Position numbers and translations under genes: made by a program
The notes under the pieces: model-generated
The model's input: only the letters and a program-made list of their open reading frames with translations
Databases searched by the model: none
Told to the model about the DNA's origin: nothing
In this document: piece by piece, positions 36,343 to 45,803 of the stretch
How the letters are laid out: every line of letters starts with the position of its first letter
Numbering within the stretch: position 1 is the first letter of the stretch
Assembly: GCA_944393465.1 (NCBI GenBank)
Contig: CALYAG010000012.1
Span: 1-57,552 of the forward strand
From: an uncultured Clostridia bacterium
Lineage (GTDB): Bacteria; Bacillota; Clostridia; TANB77; CAG-508
DNA: 57,552 bases
Direction: 5' to 3'

Positions 36343-38074
36343 TATCTTCTCCTCCTTTCATTTGTGAATTATATACTTCCTGGTATATTTTATTAGTTTT
36401 TAATAATTCTTCCGAAGTACCAATACCATTTATTTTGCCTTCATCCATTACAATAATTCTGTCGCAATCTTCTACTGAAGTTACTCTTTGTGCAATTATT
36501 ATTTTTGTAGTATTTGGTATTTCTTCCTTAAATGCTTTACGTATGTAACTATCTGTTTTTGTATCAACAGCACTTGTTGAGTCATCTAATATTAATATTT
36601 TTGGTTTTTTCAAAAGTGCTCTTGCAATACATAATCTCTGTCTTTGTCCACCAGATACGTTTGTACCACCTTGGTCAATATATGTATCATATTTATCTGG
36701 GAATTCTTGAATAAAGCTATCTGCTTGAGCTAGTTTACATACTCTTTCAAGTTCTTCATCATCAGCATTTGGATTACCCCATCTTAAGTTTTCTGCTATT
36801 GTTCCAGAGAATAATACATTTTTCTGTAAAACCATAGAAACTTCGTCACGAAGTGATTCCATATCATAATCTTTTACATTAACTCCGCCAACTTTAACAA
36901 TTCCTTTTGTTGCCTCATAAAGTCTTGGAATAAGTTGTACTAATGAAGACTTAGAACTTCCTGTTCCACCAATAATACCAATTGTTTCACCAGATTTAAT
37001 TTCCAAATTAATATCTTGAAGTGCAAATTTATTTGGATCTTTTTCATCACTATAAGCAAAACTTACATGGTCAAATGTTATAGAACCATCTTTAATTGTT
37101 TTGATTGGATTTTTCTTATTCTTAATAGATGGCTCTTGGTCTAGAACTTCTACAATTCTTTCAGCAGATGATTGAGCTATAATAATCATAACAAATACCA
37201 TAGAAAGCATCATTAAGCTCATAAGTATTTGCCAAGCATAAGTAATTAAGCTTGATAGTTCACCTGTTTGGAATGTTCCTCCTATTATAAATTTAGCACC
37301 AAGCCATGAAATTATTAAAACTGAAAAATATACAACAAATTGCATAATAGGGCTATTAAATGCTACAATTTTTTCAGCTTTTTTGAAGTAGTTATAAACC
37401 TCATTGTTTACATCTTCAAACTTCTTCTCTTCATGTTCCTCATTTGCATAAGCTTTTACAACTCTAATGCCTCCAACATTTTCTTGTACTACTTCATTTA
37501 ACTTATCATATTTTTTAAATACTCTTTCAAAATTTGGATGTGCTTTAATTGCTATGTAAAATAATGCTACTCCTAAAATAGGTATTGCAACTAAGAATAC
37601 ACAAGATAGTCTTGCATCTATGCTAAATGCCATAAATAATGCAGCTAAAAGCATAACTGGTCCTCTTATTAATATTCTTATAATCATCATAAATGCCATT
37701 TGAACGTTTGTAACATCAGTTGTAAGTCTTGTAATTAAACTTGAAGTTGAGAATTTATCTATATCTTCAAATGAGAAATTTTGAATTTTATAGAACATAC
37801 CTTTTCTTAAATTTTTAGCAAATCCAGATGATGCTTTTGCTGCAAATCTTCCAGAAAGCATACCAAAAGCTAATGACATTATTGCAGATAAAGTTAGTAA
37901 TATTCCTATTTCAAGTATGTATTTAATATCACTATTTGGAATACCAACATCAATGATTTTTGACATTAACATTGGAATTATTACTTCCATTACAACTTCT
38001 AAAACGACAAAAACTGGCGTTAAAATACTTGCTTTTTTGTACTCTTTAATGTAACTTGCTAATTTTTTTATCAT
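36335..38074 (-). CDS. ABC exporter half-transporter, degenerate-site subunit
   Basis: The 579-residue protein has six membrane helices and an ATPase domain with Walker A GGTGSSKS and signature VSGGQRQRLCIARA. Walker B reads LILDDSTSAVDT, where the catalytic Glu is Asp. One impaired site is the rule in heterodimeric exporters, so this gene supplies the non-hydrolytic half and its overlapping partner the active one. A leader with a short ORF and a terminator lies upstream. AAAGGAAA precedes the start. Confidence 0.93.
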   Translation of the reverse strand: MIKKLASYIKEYKKASILTPVFVVLEVVMEVIIPMLMSKIIDVGIPNSDIKYILEIGILLTLSAIMSLAFGMLSGRFAAKASSGFAKNLRKGMFYKIQNFSFEDIDKFSTSSLITRLTTDVTNVQMAFMMIIRILIRGPVMLLAALFMAFSIDARLSCVFLVAIPILGVALFYIAIKAHPNFERVFKKYDKLNEVVQENVGGIRVVKAYANEEHEEKKFEDVNNEVYNYFKKAEKIVAFNSPIMQFVVYFSVLIISWLGAKFIIGGTFQTGELSSLITYAWQILMSLMMLSMVFVMIIIAQSSAERIVEVLDQEPSIKNKKNPIKTIKDGSITFDHVSFAYSDEKDPNKFALQDINLEIKSGETIGIIGGTGSSKSSLVQLIPRLYEATKGIVKVGGVNVKDYDMESLRDEVSMVLQKNVLFSGTIAENLRWGNPNADDEELERVCKLAQADSFIQEFPDKYDTYIDQGGTNVSGGQRQRLCIARALLKKPKILILDDSTSAVDTKTDSYIRKAFKEEIPNTTKIIIAQRVTSVEDCDRIIVMDEGKINGIGTSEELLKTNKIYQEVYNSQMKGGEDNE

Positions 38075-38151
38075 TTTTTATTTTCCTTTCGTATAAATTT
38101 AGGCTTTATGGTTTAACCTATAAACCATTTTATGGCTAACAAAATGGCGAT

Positions 38152-38183
38152 TTAAAAAGAACAAATTACTTTGTTCTTTTTTA
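38152..38183 (-). terminator. Terminator inside the ABC exporter leader
   Basis: AAAAAAGAACAAA pairs with TTTGTTCTTTTT on the minus strand, between a short leader ORF and the exporter genes 78 bases downstream. No complete gene ends before it, so it is placed as an attenuator. A further hairpin (ATGGTTTA/TAAACCAT, 38106-38126) follows. Confidence 0.8.
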
Positions 38184-38208
38184 AAAATTTATTTACATTT
38201 TTATAATA

Positions 38209-38262
38209 TTATGCTTTTGAAAGTTTATTCGTAATACTTCCAATGCTCTTGGCATTAGCCAT
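38209..38262 (-). CDS. Candidate 17-residue leader peptide of the ABC exporter
   Basis: The short ORF encodes MANAKSIGSITNKLSKA and begins about 23 bases after the -10 hexamer of a good promoter. It ends 26 bases before the terminator. Its Shine-Dalgarno is weak (AAGAGC). The arrangement promoter, short ORF, terminator, exporter genes matches ribosome-mediated attenuation of bmrCD by bmrB in Bacillus. The start region (AAAATGGC) is complementary to GCCATTTT downstream of the terminator. Translation is not proven. Confidence 0.5.
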   Translation of the reverse strand: MANAKSIGSITNKLSKA

Positions 38263-38284
38263 TTTGAGCTCTTCATATTTTATT

Positions 38285-38313
38285 ATGATATAACAATTAT
38301 TTATTTTTGTCAA
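38285..38313 (-). promoter_or_regulatory. Sigma-A promoter of the ABC exporter leader
   Basis: A perfect TTGACA and TATCAT are separated by 17 bases on the minus strand. The rest of the 38314-38461 stretch is AT-rich with no further feature recognised. Confidence 0.75.
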
Positions 38314-38461
38314 GAAATTTTTTTTATGATTTTTTTCAAAGTATTTTATTCAAAGTATTTTTTTGCAAAATATTTTGCAAAATTTTTAATGGCTCATTTA
38401 AATTTTAAATATTGTGCTAAAAAATGAACCTTGAGTTTTGCCTCAAAGTTCATTTTTTTAA

Positions 38462-38659
38462 TTAGTCATTATGTTCATACATAAAGTATCTTATTGACCA
38501 CAATCCTGATATTCCAACTAAGGCATATATAATTCTACTTACCATACTCATTGTACCAAATATGCTATCTACTAGGTTAAATCCAAAGAATCCTATAAGA
38601 CCCCAGTTGATTGCGCCAATTATGACTAAAACTAAAGCTATTCTGTCAATTATCTTCAT
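38462..38659 (-). CDS. DUF378 small membrane protein
   Basis: The 65-residue protein has two membrane helices and the DUF378 signature IIGAINWGLIGFFGFNLVD. The function of the family is unknown. The start at 38659 is preceded by AAGGAGG; the TTG 18 bases earlier overlaps that site. Confidence 0.85.
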   Translation of the reverse strand: MKIIDRIALVLVIIGAINWGLIGFFGFNLVDSIFGTMSMVSRIIYALVGISGLWSIRYFMYEHND

Positions 38660-38815
38660 ATTTTCCTCCTTGCACAATATGTTCTTATAATTTATTTAGT
38701 AAGTATAAAATATAAGCCATATCTATAACTTTTAGTTTTACATTTTTAGTTTATGCAAATTTTTATTTATTATTCAAAATTGAATTTTTAAAAATTTCCA
38801 ATTATTTTTTAACTT

Positions 38816-39508
38816 TTACTTACAAAATCTATGCTTTCCAATAGTCACAGTCATTGGTCTTGACCATATCCATTTATTTGTTGCTGTTGCAGGGTTAAAA
38901 TAATAGATTGCTCCATAAGTTGGATCCCATCCATTTAATGCATCTTGGGCTGCTTTTCTTGCGGTTTCATTTGGAGTTAAATTTATTTGTCCATCTGAAA
39001 CGCAATCAAATGCACCGGACTGATAAACTACTCCTGAAATAGAATTTGGAAAAGAACTTGATTTTACTCTATTTAAAACAACTGCTGCAACTGCAACTTG
39101 ACCAGTATAGCTTTCTCCTCTTGCCTCTCCATAAACTACTCTACTCAGTAAATTCAAATTACTTGAGCTTACATTACTACTAGAAGTTGAAGAACTGCTT
39201 GATGAAGATGAATTAAATATGCCCATTGCCTCTAATGTATTTTTTCCTGCAATGCCATCTACTTTTAATCCATTTTTCTTTTGGAAACTTTTTACTGCTG
39301 CTAAGGTTCCGCTTCCATATATTCCATCAACATTTCCTGAATAATATCCCCATCTTTTTAATTTTGTTTGAATTTGCCTTACTTCTTCGCCTCTTGAACC
39401 ATATTTTGAAAGTGCTTGAACTTCTGCGTTTCTAACTACCACATTATAACTTACAAATAGCATAATTGCTAAAATTAATAAAATACCAATTTTTCTTTTA
39501 ATTTTCAT
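38816..39508 (-). CDS. sleB: SleB-like spore cortex-lytic/cell wall hydrolase
   Basis: The 230-residue protein has an N-terminal membrane or signal segment (about 6-25), a PG_binding_1 domain (about 35-95, YGSRGEEVRQIQTKLKRWGY), a Ser-rich linker, and a C-terminal hydrolase_2 domain with the catalytic Glu in VVYGEARGE. This is the SleB order: SleB is a lytic transglycosylase acting on spore cortex peptidoglycan at germination. Non-spore homologues exist, so the role is inferred. The start at 39508 (GAGGAT upstream) lies after the fhs terminator; the longer frame to 39556 would overlap it. Confidence 0.85.
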   Translation of the reverse strand: MKIKRKIGILLILAIMLFVSYNVVVRNAEVQALSKYGSRGEEVRQIQTKLKRWGYYSGNVDGIYGSGTLAAVKSFQKKNGLKVDGIAGKNTLEAMGIFNSSSSSSSSTSSSNVSSSNLNLLSRVVYGEARGESYTGQVAVAAVVLNRVKSSSFPNSISGVVYQSGAFDCVSDGQINLTPNETARKAAQDALNGWDPTYGAIYYFNPATATNKWIWSRPMTVTIGKHRFCK

Positions 39509-39525
39509 TTTAATTATCCTCACAC

Positions 39526-39569
39526 AAAAAACCTTCTTTGGCATTATTTTTTCCAAAAAAGGTTTTTTT
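39526..39569 (-). terminator. Terminator of fhs
   Basis: AAAAAACCTTTTTTGG pairs with CCAAAGAAGGTTTTTT (one mismatch) on the minus strand, 11 bases after the fhs stop codon. Confidence 0.88.
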
Positions 39570-39579
39570 ATACAAATTT

Positions 39580-41232
39580 TTAGAAAATTCCCACAATGTT
39601 TCCATCATCATCAATGTCTATATTTTCTGCTGCTGGATGTTTTGGAAGTCCTGGCATTGTCATTATTTTTCCTGTTTTTACTACTACAAATTCTGCTCCA
39701 TTTTTTAATTCTGCTGAACTTATATGTATATCAAATGGTTCTTTGCAAAGCAAATTTTTAGGATCATCTGAAAATGAATATTGTGTTTTTGCAATGCATA
39801 CTGGCATATTTTGTGCCATATTTCTTATTTGCTCTATATCAAGCTTTGCTTCTTCTGAATAAACAACGTTTCTTGCGCCATAAATTTCTTTTGCTACTCT
39901 TTCTATTTTTCCTTCTATACTAAAATTTAATTCATAAATTGGCTTAAAGTTTTTAGGTTCTTCGCAAATTTTTACAACTTTTTCCGCTAAGTCTTTTGCA
40001 CCATCTCCACCTTTTGCCCAATTTTCTAACAAGCTAAATTCCACATTTCCCTTAAGTTCATTTTGTAAAATTTCTATTTCTTTTTCTGAGTCTAAAGTAA
40101 ATTTATTTATTGCAACAATTGGGTTTAAGCCATATTTTTTTATGTTTTCTACATGTTTTAATAAATTATGTATTCCTTCTTTTAAAGCAGCTTCATTTTC
40201 ATTATTTACCTCATCTTTTGCTACTCCACCATGATATTTAAGTGCTCTTAATGTTGCAACAATTACAACTGCATCTGGTGAAATACCCATTTGTCTGCAT
40301 TTTATATCTAAAAATTTTTCTGCTCCTAAGTCTGCTCCAAAGCCTGCCTCTGTAACTGTGTAATCTGCAAGTTTTAATGACATTTTTGTTGCTAAAACAC
40401 TATTGCAACCATGTGCAATATTAGCAAATGGTCCTCCATGAATTATGGCTGGGTTGTTTTCTAAAGTTTGCACTATATTAGGGTTTAACGCGTCTTTTAA
40501 TAATACTGCAAGGCTTCCTTCTGCTTTTAAATCATGGCAAGTTATAGGATTTCCTTCTTTATTATATCCAACTATTATATTTCCTAATCTTCTTTTTAAA
40601 TCTTTTAGTGATGTTGCTAAGCAAAATATTGCCATTATTTCTGATGCAACAGATATGTCAAAATGGTCCTCTCTTGGAGTCATATTTTTTTCTCCAGAAA
40701 GTCCTATTTCAACAGTTCTTAATGCTCTATCATTTAAGTCTACGCATCTTTTCCAAACTACTTTGTCAAAGCCAAGTTCATTGCCTTGGAAAATGTGATT
40801 GTCTATTATAGCGCTTAGTAGATTATTTGCTGAAGTTATTGCATGAATATCTCCTGTAAAATGCAAATTTATATCTTCCATAGGAGCTACTTGTGAATGT
40901 CCTCCGCCAGTTGCTCCACCTTTTATACCAAATACAGGGCCAAGTGATGGCTCTCTTAATGCAAGAATTGCCTTTTTGCCAATTTTATTTAGTCCATCTG
41001 CAAGGCCAATTGAAGTTGTTGTTTTTCCTTCTCCAAGTGGTGTTGGATTAATGGCTGTAACTAATATTAGCTTTCCATCTTTTTTATCTTTTAATTTGTC
41101 TAAATAATTTAATGAAATTTTTGCCTTGTACTTTCCTATTGGTTCAACTTCATCTTCTGGAATTCCAAGTTTGCCTGTAATTTCAGTTATATTTTTTAAT
41201 TTTGCACTTCTTGCTATTTCAATATCTTCCAT
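39580..41232 (-). CDS. fhs: Formate-tetrahydrofolate ligase
   Basis: The 550-residue protein joins formate to tetrahydrofolate using ATP, giving 10-formyl-THF for one-carbon metabolism. It carries the P-loop-like segment [17 protein letters not shown] near residue 65 and the family signature [20 protein letters not shown]. The length matches the family. No Wood-Ljungdahl genes lie nearby, so the role is probably one-carbon supply rather than acetogenesis. The start at 41232 has GAGGTGAT upstream. Confidence 0.97.
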   Translation of the reverse strand: MEDIEIARSAKLKNITEITGKLGIPEDEVEPIGKYKAKISLNYLDKLKDKKDGKLILVTAINPTPLGEGKTTTSIGLADGLNKIGKKAILALREPSLGPVFGIKGGATGGGHSQVAPMEDINLHFTGDIHAITSANNLLSAIIDNHIFQGNELGFDKVVWKRCVDLNDRALRTVEIGLSGEKNMTPREDHFDISVASEIMAIFCLATSLKDLKRRLGNIIVGYNKEGNPITCHDLKAEGSLAVLLKDALNPNIVQTLENNPAIIHGGPFANIAHGCNSVLATKMSLKLADYTVTEAGFGADLGAEKFLDIKCRQMGISPDAVVIVATLRALKYHGGVAKDEVNNENEAALKEGIHNLLKHVENIKKYGLNPIVAINKFTLDSEKEIEILQNELKGNVEFSLLENWAKGGDGAKDLAEKVVKICEEPKNFKPIYELNFSIEGKIERVAKEIYGARNVVYSEEAKLDIEQIRNMAQNMPVCIAKTQYSFSDDPKNLLCKEPFDIHISSAELKNGAEFVVVKTGKIMTMPGLPKHPAAENIDIDDDGNIVGIF

Positions 41233-41278
41233 AGAATCACCTCGCATTATTCTATTTACAGTTAAATTTAACTTCTAC

Positions 41279-41404
41279 GGCTCCAATATACATTCTTCCG
41301 CATTTGCTTCGAGGTTTCGCTATTCGCAAAAACTCTCGCTCGCTGCCACTCCGCTCCTACGTCGTCTGCGTTCGCTGAAATGCTCCAGAAAATATATTGT
41401 AGCC
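41279..41404. repeat. GC-rich MITE-like element with terminal inverted repeats
   Basis: A 126-base element is bounded by GGCTCCAATATAC and, inverted, GGCTACAATATAT (two mismatches). The interior is strikingly GC-rich for this genome (for example CTCGCTCGCTGCCACTCCGC) and has no coding signal. It lies between the fhs start and the PAP2 stop codon. No clear target duplication is seen. Confidence 0.7.
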
Positions 41405-41424
41405 TTAAAAAAATACAATTTTAA

Positions 41425-41853
41425 TTAAAAAATCAACCCTGCAACTAAGCCAATTAATGCACCTGCTGCAACTTGCACAGGTGTATGTCCTGTTTTTTCT
41501 TGCAAATATTCTGCTGGGGTCATTTTTTCTACTTCTTTTACAACTTTATTTAATATATGCGCCTGTTCTCCGACAGCTCTACGAACTCCTGCAGCATCAT
41601 ACATTGTAATAAATGCAAACAGTACACTTAATGCAAATATTGGTTCATCAACACCTATATGTTTTCCTATTAAAGTCGCAAGTGCAACTACAACTGCTGA
41701 ATGTGAGCTAGGCATTCCGCCAGCTCCCATAAATCTTCTTATATTCCATTTTCCTTCTGTAAAATATTCATATAATACTTTAAACATTTGTATTCCAAAC
41801 CATAATACAAAAGGAATAATTAAATACTTATATTGATTGAAAAAATTTATCAT
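41425..41853 (-). CDS. Divergent PAP2-superfamily membrane protein
   Basis: The 142-residue membrane protein resembles the divergent PAP2/YuiD family. It has GGMPSSHSAVVVALAT, a partial phosphatase motif with Ser-His, and DAAGVRRAVGEQAHILNKV, which is typical of this family. Function is not established. The start at 41853 has GAAAGGTAA upstream; a longer frame to 41916 lacks one. Confidence 0.88.
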   Translation of the reverse strand: MINFFNQYKYLIIPFVLWFGIQMFKVLYEYFTEGKWNIRRFMGAGGMPSSHSAVVVALATLIGKHIGVDEPIFALSVLFAFITMYDAAGVRRAVGEQAHILNKVVKEVEKMTPAEYLQEKTGHTPVQVAAGALIGLVAGLIF

Positions 41854-41934
41854 AATGTTACCTTTCTCGAAAATCATGTTGCTCTTCACAAATTTAATTT
41901 TTCTACTTAAGCTCAAAAATGCTTAAAAGTTTAA

Positions 41935-42156
41935 TTACTCTGCTTTGTTTACATCAAAGTCTTTTTCTTCTCCATTAACTAATATTGTAATTTTCTTTTC
42001 TGCTTCTTCTAAAATTTTATTGCATTTTTGAGACAATTTCATTCCTTCTTCAAACTTTTTTACTGAAGTATCTAAATCTAAATTATCATTTTCTAATTCA
42101 TTTGCAATTGCTTCTAATTTTTGCATTGCTTGTTCAAATGTTAATTCTTCTTCCAT
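41935..42156 (-). CDS. xseB: Exodeoxyribonuclease VII small subunit
   Basis: The 73-residue helical protein has the family pattern LTFEQAMQKLEAIANELEN and DLDTSVKKFEEGMKL. XseB binds several-fold to XseA to form the single-strand-specific nuclease. GAAAGGGA precedes the start. It lies 100 bases after xseA. Confidence 0.95.
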   Translation of the reverse strand: MEEELTFEQAMQKLEAIANELENDNLDLDTSVKKFEEGMKLSQKCNKILEEAEKKITILVNGEEKDFDVNKAE

Positions 42157-42256
42157 TTCAAATTCCCTTTCTAATTTATTATTTTATCTTTTTTAAATCT
42201 TAAATTTCTTTTATTTTAAAAGCACAGCCTATTTAAATCGCAAAGTTTTTTAATTA

Positions 42257-43462
42257 TTATTTAGTTAAACATTTTTCTATTACCTTTGCCTTTAACTTTC
42301 CATCAATTAATCTTAATTCAAGCACATCATCTATATTTGCATCATCTATTTTAGATACAACTTTTCCGTCCTTTTCGGCTATACTATAACCTCTAGTTAG
42401 TGTTTTCAAAGGACTTAAAGCATCTAATTTTGCAATTAATTTAACACAATCTGCTTTTGATTTTGTAACTTTATTATTTATGCTATTTTGTATTGATTTT
42501 ACTAGCATATCTAAGTTAATAGATTTTTCATTTATTTTTTGCAAAGGTTCTTTGAATACTCTTCTTGTCATGCATTTTTCGAACCTTAGTTTCATTAGTT
42601 CAAGTCTTCTTTTTAATGCTACTCTATACCTATTTTGATATGTACTTATTGTATAAACAACATCTGCAATATTAGGTACAGCAAGCTCTGCTGCTGCAGA
42701 TGGTGTAGGCGCTCTTAAATCAGATACAAAGTCTGCTATTGTAAAATCTGTTTCATGTCCTACTGCAGAAATTATAGGTAATTTTGAGTCATATATGGCT
42801 CTTGCTACAATTTCTTCATTAAATGGCCATAAATCTTCTAGTGATCCTCCACCTCTACCTATTATAAGTACATCTGCTAAGTTTTCATCATTCATCTTTT
42901 TTATGCCATCTGCTATTTGCTCAGCAGCTCCTGGTCCTTGTACTGGCACAGGTAAAAGTCTTATATGAACATTTGGATTTCTTCTTGTTGATACATTTAT
43001 TATATCTCTTATAACTGCTCCTGTTGAGGAAGTAAGTACACCAATTGTTTTTGGAAACATTGGGATAGGTTTTTTGTGAGATGCATCAAATAATCCTTCT
43101 TTTTCTAGTTTTGCCTTTAGTTTTTGATACTCTTCGTAAAGAGTTCCCATGCCTTCTTGCCTCATTGCTTTGCAATATATTTGGTAAACTCCATCTCTTT
43201 CAAATACTGAAACAGTGCCTAATACAACGACTTTCATTCCATCTTTAGGCATAAATTGCAAATGTGGTGTGTAACTTTTAAACATTATACATTTAATAAG
43301 TGAGTTTTCATCTTTTAATGTAAAATACATATGCCCTGTATAGTGCAATTTAAAATTTGAAATCTCACCTTTAACATATACATTATTTAAAAATTCATCA
43401 CCATCTACCTTTTGCTTTATGTATTTGTTTAATTCTTGAACGGTAATTGGTTTTATGTCCAT
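42257..43462 (-). CDS. xseA: Exodeoxyribonuclease VII large subunit
   Basis: The 401-residue catalytic subunit has an N-terminal OB fold (about 1-100) and a nuclease domain. The conserved motifs are GVLTSSTGAVIRDI, GRGGGSLEDLWPFN and SAVGHETDFTIADFV. A coiled coil and the C-terminal LTRGYSIAEKDGKVV segment follow. It degrades single-stranded DNA into oligonucleotides. The start at 43462 is about nine bases from GAAAGGA; an ATG at 43471 is adjacent to that site and less likely. Confidence 0.96.
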   Translation of the reverse strand: MDIKPITVQELNKYIKQKVDGDEFLNNVYVKGEISNFKLHYTGHMYFTLKDENSLIKCIMFKSYTPHLQFMPKDGMKVVVLGTVSVFERDGVYQIYCKAMRQEGMGTLYEEYQKLKAKLEKEGLFDASHKKPIPMFPKTIGVLTSSTGAVIRDIINVSTRRNPNVHIRLLPVPVQGPGAAEQIADGIKKMNDENLADVLIIGRGGGSLEDLWPFNEEIVARAIYDSKLPIISAVGHETDFTIADFVSDLRAPTPSAAAELAVPNIADVVYTISTYQNRYRVALKRRLELMKLRFEKCMTRRVFKEPLQKINEKSINLDMLVKSIQNSINNKVTKSKADCVKLIAKLDALSPLKTLTRGYSIAEKDGKVVSKIDDANIDDVLELRLIDGKLKAKVIEKCLTK

Positions 43463-43521
43463 GAATTTCATTCCTTTCGCTTTGCAGTTTTTATTTTTTT
43501 AACTAAAAGTACTGCAATATT

Positions 43522-43932
43522 TTAAGCCTCATTTCTTTTTACAATGCTTGCCAAAACTCCATTTACAAATGCTTTAGAATTATCATCTCCGTATTTTTTT
43601 GCTAATTCTACAACTTCATTTATGACAACTTTGTATGGAAGTTTTGAGTAAACTATTTCATATATGCCAAGTTTTAATAATGTTAAGTCAATTTTTGAAA
43701 TTCTGTGTATATCCCAATCTGATTTTATGTTTTCTGATATTGATTTTTCTATTTCTGCATTATATTTGTCTGTTCCCATTATTATATCTTTTATGTAATC
43801 AATTCCGTCTTTGTCAGTAATTTCATTTTCTTGTATAAACATTTCTAACTGTTCTTCTATGTTTTTTTCATCCATCAATTGTAAACTGTATAATAATCTA
43901 AATGCTTGTTCTCTTGCCTCTGTACGTTTCAT
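43522..43932 (-). CDS. nusB: Transcription antitermination factor NusB
   Basis: The 136-residue helical protein has the NusB pattern: [12 protein letters not shown] at the start, [15 protein letters not shown], and [20 protein letters not shown] near the end. It binds boxA RNA with NusE in rRNA transcription. It lies between the envelope-stress genes and xseA. GGAAAGGA precedes the start. Confidence 0.95.
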   Translation of the reverse strand: MKRTEAREQAFRLLYSLQLMDEKNIEEQLEMFIQENEITDKDGIDYIKDIIMGTDKYNAEIEKSISENIKSDWDIHRISKIDLTLLKLGIYEIVYSKLPYKVVINEVVELAKKYGDDNSKAFVNGVLASIVKRNEA

Positions 43933-43947
43933 TTAATTATTCCTTTC

Positions 43948-44151
43948 CTACATCTTGTCAATTATTTTTCTTAATTTTTCTTTAACCTTGTCTTTATTAT
44001 GTTGAAAATAATTTCCTGCCCATATTCCCATACCAACAAGGACTAGACCTATAACTAATCTATACATATCTGTGCAAGCTATTATTAAAGCTACTATTCC
44101 GCCTAATACTGCTCCCCAGTTATTTGCCATAAACTTTTTAAAATCGTCCAT
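43948..44151 (-). CDS. DUF2273 small membrane protein
   Basis: The 67-residue protein has a tightly packed pair of membrane segments (about 12-48) and a basic C-terminal tail. The pattern NNWGAVLGGIVALIIA is that of DUF2273, which is commonly found beside Asp23 and AmaP genes, as here. Function unknown; probably part of the same envelope complex. GGAGGTG precedes the start. Confidence 0.88.
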   Translation of the reverse strand: MDDFKKFMANNWGAVLGGIVALIIACTDMYRLVIGLVLVGMGIWAGNYFQHNKDKVKEKLRKIIDKM

Positions 44152-44224
44152 TTTGCACCTCCAATTTAATTTATGTAAATTATTTTGTTATAACAAGTTT
44201 TTTACAAATTCGTCTTGTATAAAT

Positions 44225-44827
44225 CTATTTATTTGTTGCAGTATTTTTTTCTGCTTTAGATTCTTCTTTTGTTGGTACTTCTTCTCTTTCTACATCATTT
44301 ATCTTAATATTAACTTCTTTCACATCTAAATCTGTTGCCTTTTTTACATTTTCTTTTATTCTGTTTTGCAATTTTGTAGATACATCTTTGATAATTGTTT
44401 CTTTTTGAACATTTATTTCTAAATTAACATAAACATCATTGTTTTGATCTAATGAAATTTCTGCATCTTCTGCCTCTACATTTTTAAATTCATCAACTGT
44501 GGTATTTACCAAATTTTTGATAGTTCCTTTTGTTATTAAAAGTTTTCCATTATCATTTTGAAGTAAAATGCCTTCATCATCATCATTGTATTTTTGCATA
44601 TGTTTTTCATAGCTTGGAAAAAACAAACACTTTATAGCAAGCAAAACTAAAACTATGCTTACTCCAATGGTTATATATGTGCCATTTTGTGATGCAATGG
44701 CATTTGTAATACCTACGGTTATAATAGATACATCTATCCAATCAAAAGCTATTAAGCATAATAGTATTGATAAAATAAGTGTAATAAGTGAAAATATTGC
44801 TAAACCTAGCTTGTCCAAAAATTTCAT
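44225..44827 (-). CDS. amaP: Alkaline shock response membrane anchor protein AmaP
   Basis: The 200-residue protein has two N-terminal membrane segments (about 5-28 and 48-70) and a soluble Asp23-like C-terminal region with ISLDQNNDVYVNLEINVQKE. AmaP anchors Asp23 at the membrane in staphylococci. It sits between the asp23-like and DUF2273 genes. The start at 44827 has AAAAGGAG upstream, and the frame to 44878 does not. Confidence 0.85.
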   Translation of the reverse strand: MKFLDKLGLAIFSLITLILSILLCLIAFDWIDVSIITVGITNAIASQNGTYITIGVSIVLVLLAIKCLFFPSYEKHMQKYNDDDEGILLQNDNGKLLITKGTIKNLVNTTVDEFKNVEAEDAEISLDQNNDVYVNLEINVQKETIIKDVSTKLQNRIKENVKKATDLDVKEVNIKINDVEREEVPTKEESKAEKNTATNK

Positions 44828-44979
44828 ATTTTGCTCCTTTTCTTGTTTTAAAACTTGTCTGTTTTCAATCACAAACAAGTTTATAAAAACTGTTTTAGTA
44901 ATTTAGTTAAATTTATTTAAATAAGCATTTTTTTATTATTTTAAAACTATTTTAATAAGCATTTTTTATTATTTTAAAA

Positions 44980-45456
44980 CTATTTTTTCTTAGCTTCCCT
45001 TTTTGGTTCCTCTTCTTTATCTTCCGCTTTAGATTCTTCTTGTTTTTTGTCTTCTAATTGAACTGTGCTAACTCCTTGAACATGAACATTTACCTCAAGA
45101 ACTTTAAGTCCAGTCATGTTTTCAACAGATTTTTTAACTCTCTTTTGAATTTCAAAAGCAACATCTGGAATTCTAGCCCCATATTCAACAATAATATTTA
45201 CATCTATTCTTGTATCCTTGTTATCTAAAATTTCAACCTTAATACCTTTTGCCAAATTCTTTTTTCCACTTAAAACTTCTGAAATGCCTCCTGCAAATCC
45301 GCCTGCCATTTCAGCAACTCCAGATACTTCTGATGCAGCCATTCCTGCTATTACAGCAACAACATCATCAGATATTTCTATATTATTTTCTCCTTCATTT
45401 AAAACTATTTCCTCTTCATTTTCTTGTTTTTTTGATTGTTTCTTTTCTTCACTCAT
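44980..45456 (-). CDS. Asp23/Gls24 family envelope stress protein
   Basis: The 158-residue protein has charged N- and C-terminal tails around an Asp23 domain (about 25-135) with VAVIAGMAASEVSGVAEMAG and the later DVAFEIQKRVKKSVENMTGL. Asp23 proteins form membrane-associated assemblies through AmaP and respond to envelope stress. It is the first gene of the run asp23-amaP-DUF2273-nusB-xseA-xseB. The start at 45456 has AAAGGTAGG upstream. Confidence 0.92.
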   Translation of the reverse strand: MSEEKKQSKKQENEEEIVLNEGENNIEISDDVVAVIAGMAASEVSGVAEMAGGFAGGISEVLSGKKNLAKGIKVEILDNKDTRIDVNIIVEYGARIPDVAFEIQKRVKKSVENMTGLKVLEVNVHVQGVSTVQLEDKKQEESKAEDKEEEPKREAKKK

Positions 45457-45701
45457 ATCTAATCCTACCTTTCTTTTATGGTTATTTGCGAAAGATTTTT
45501 CTTTCAAATATATTTAAGTTTTAACTTAAAATGTAAAAACTACCTCTTTTATACATATTCTAAGTATATCAATATATGCTTAAATTTACAAGACTTTAGA
45601 GTGAAAAAATTATTATTATTTTATTAATTTTTTACCATTTAATGTTACGTTTTATTGAAATATCCCATATATTAAAAACAGTAATTTTTTTATTATTTTA
45701 C

Positions 45702-45731
45702 TTTACTTTTTTATTTTTTTAGTGATATACT
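45702..45731 (+). promoter_or_regulatory. Candidate promoter of the small gene at 45.8 kb
   Basis: TTTACT and TATACT are separated by 18 bases on the plus strand. It lies in the divergent gap 45457-45803, where I recognise nothing else beyond AT-rich DNA. Confidence 0.4.
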
Positions 45732-45803
45732 AAGAGCATAGTAATTATTATCATAAAACTTAACAAAATGGTAATAATAATTCTTACGAAAGAAGTGTGA
45801 AAT

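Noticed and set aside
41279..41404. THF or other riboswitch upstream of fhs
   Set aside because: The segment has transposon-like inverted ends and no riboswitch core that I recognise.
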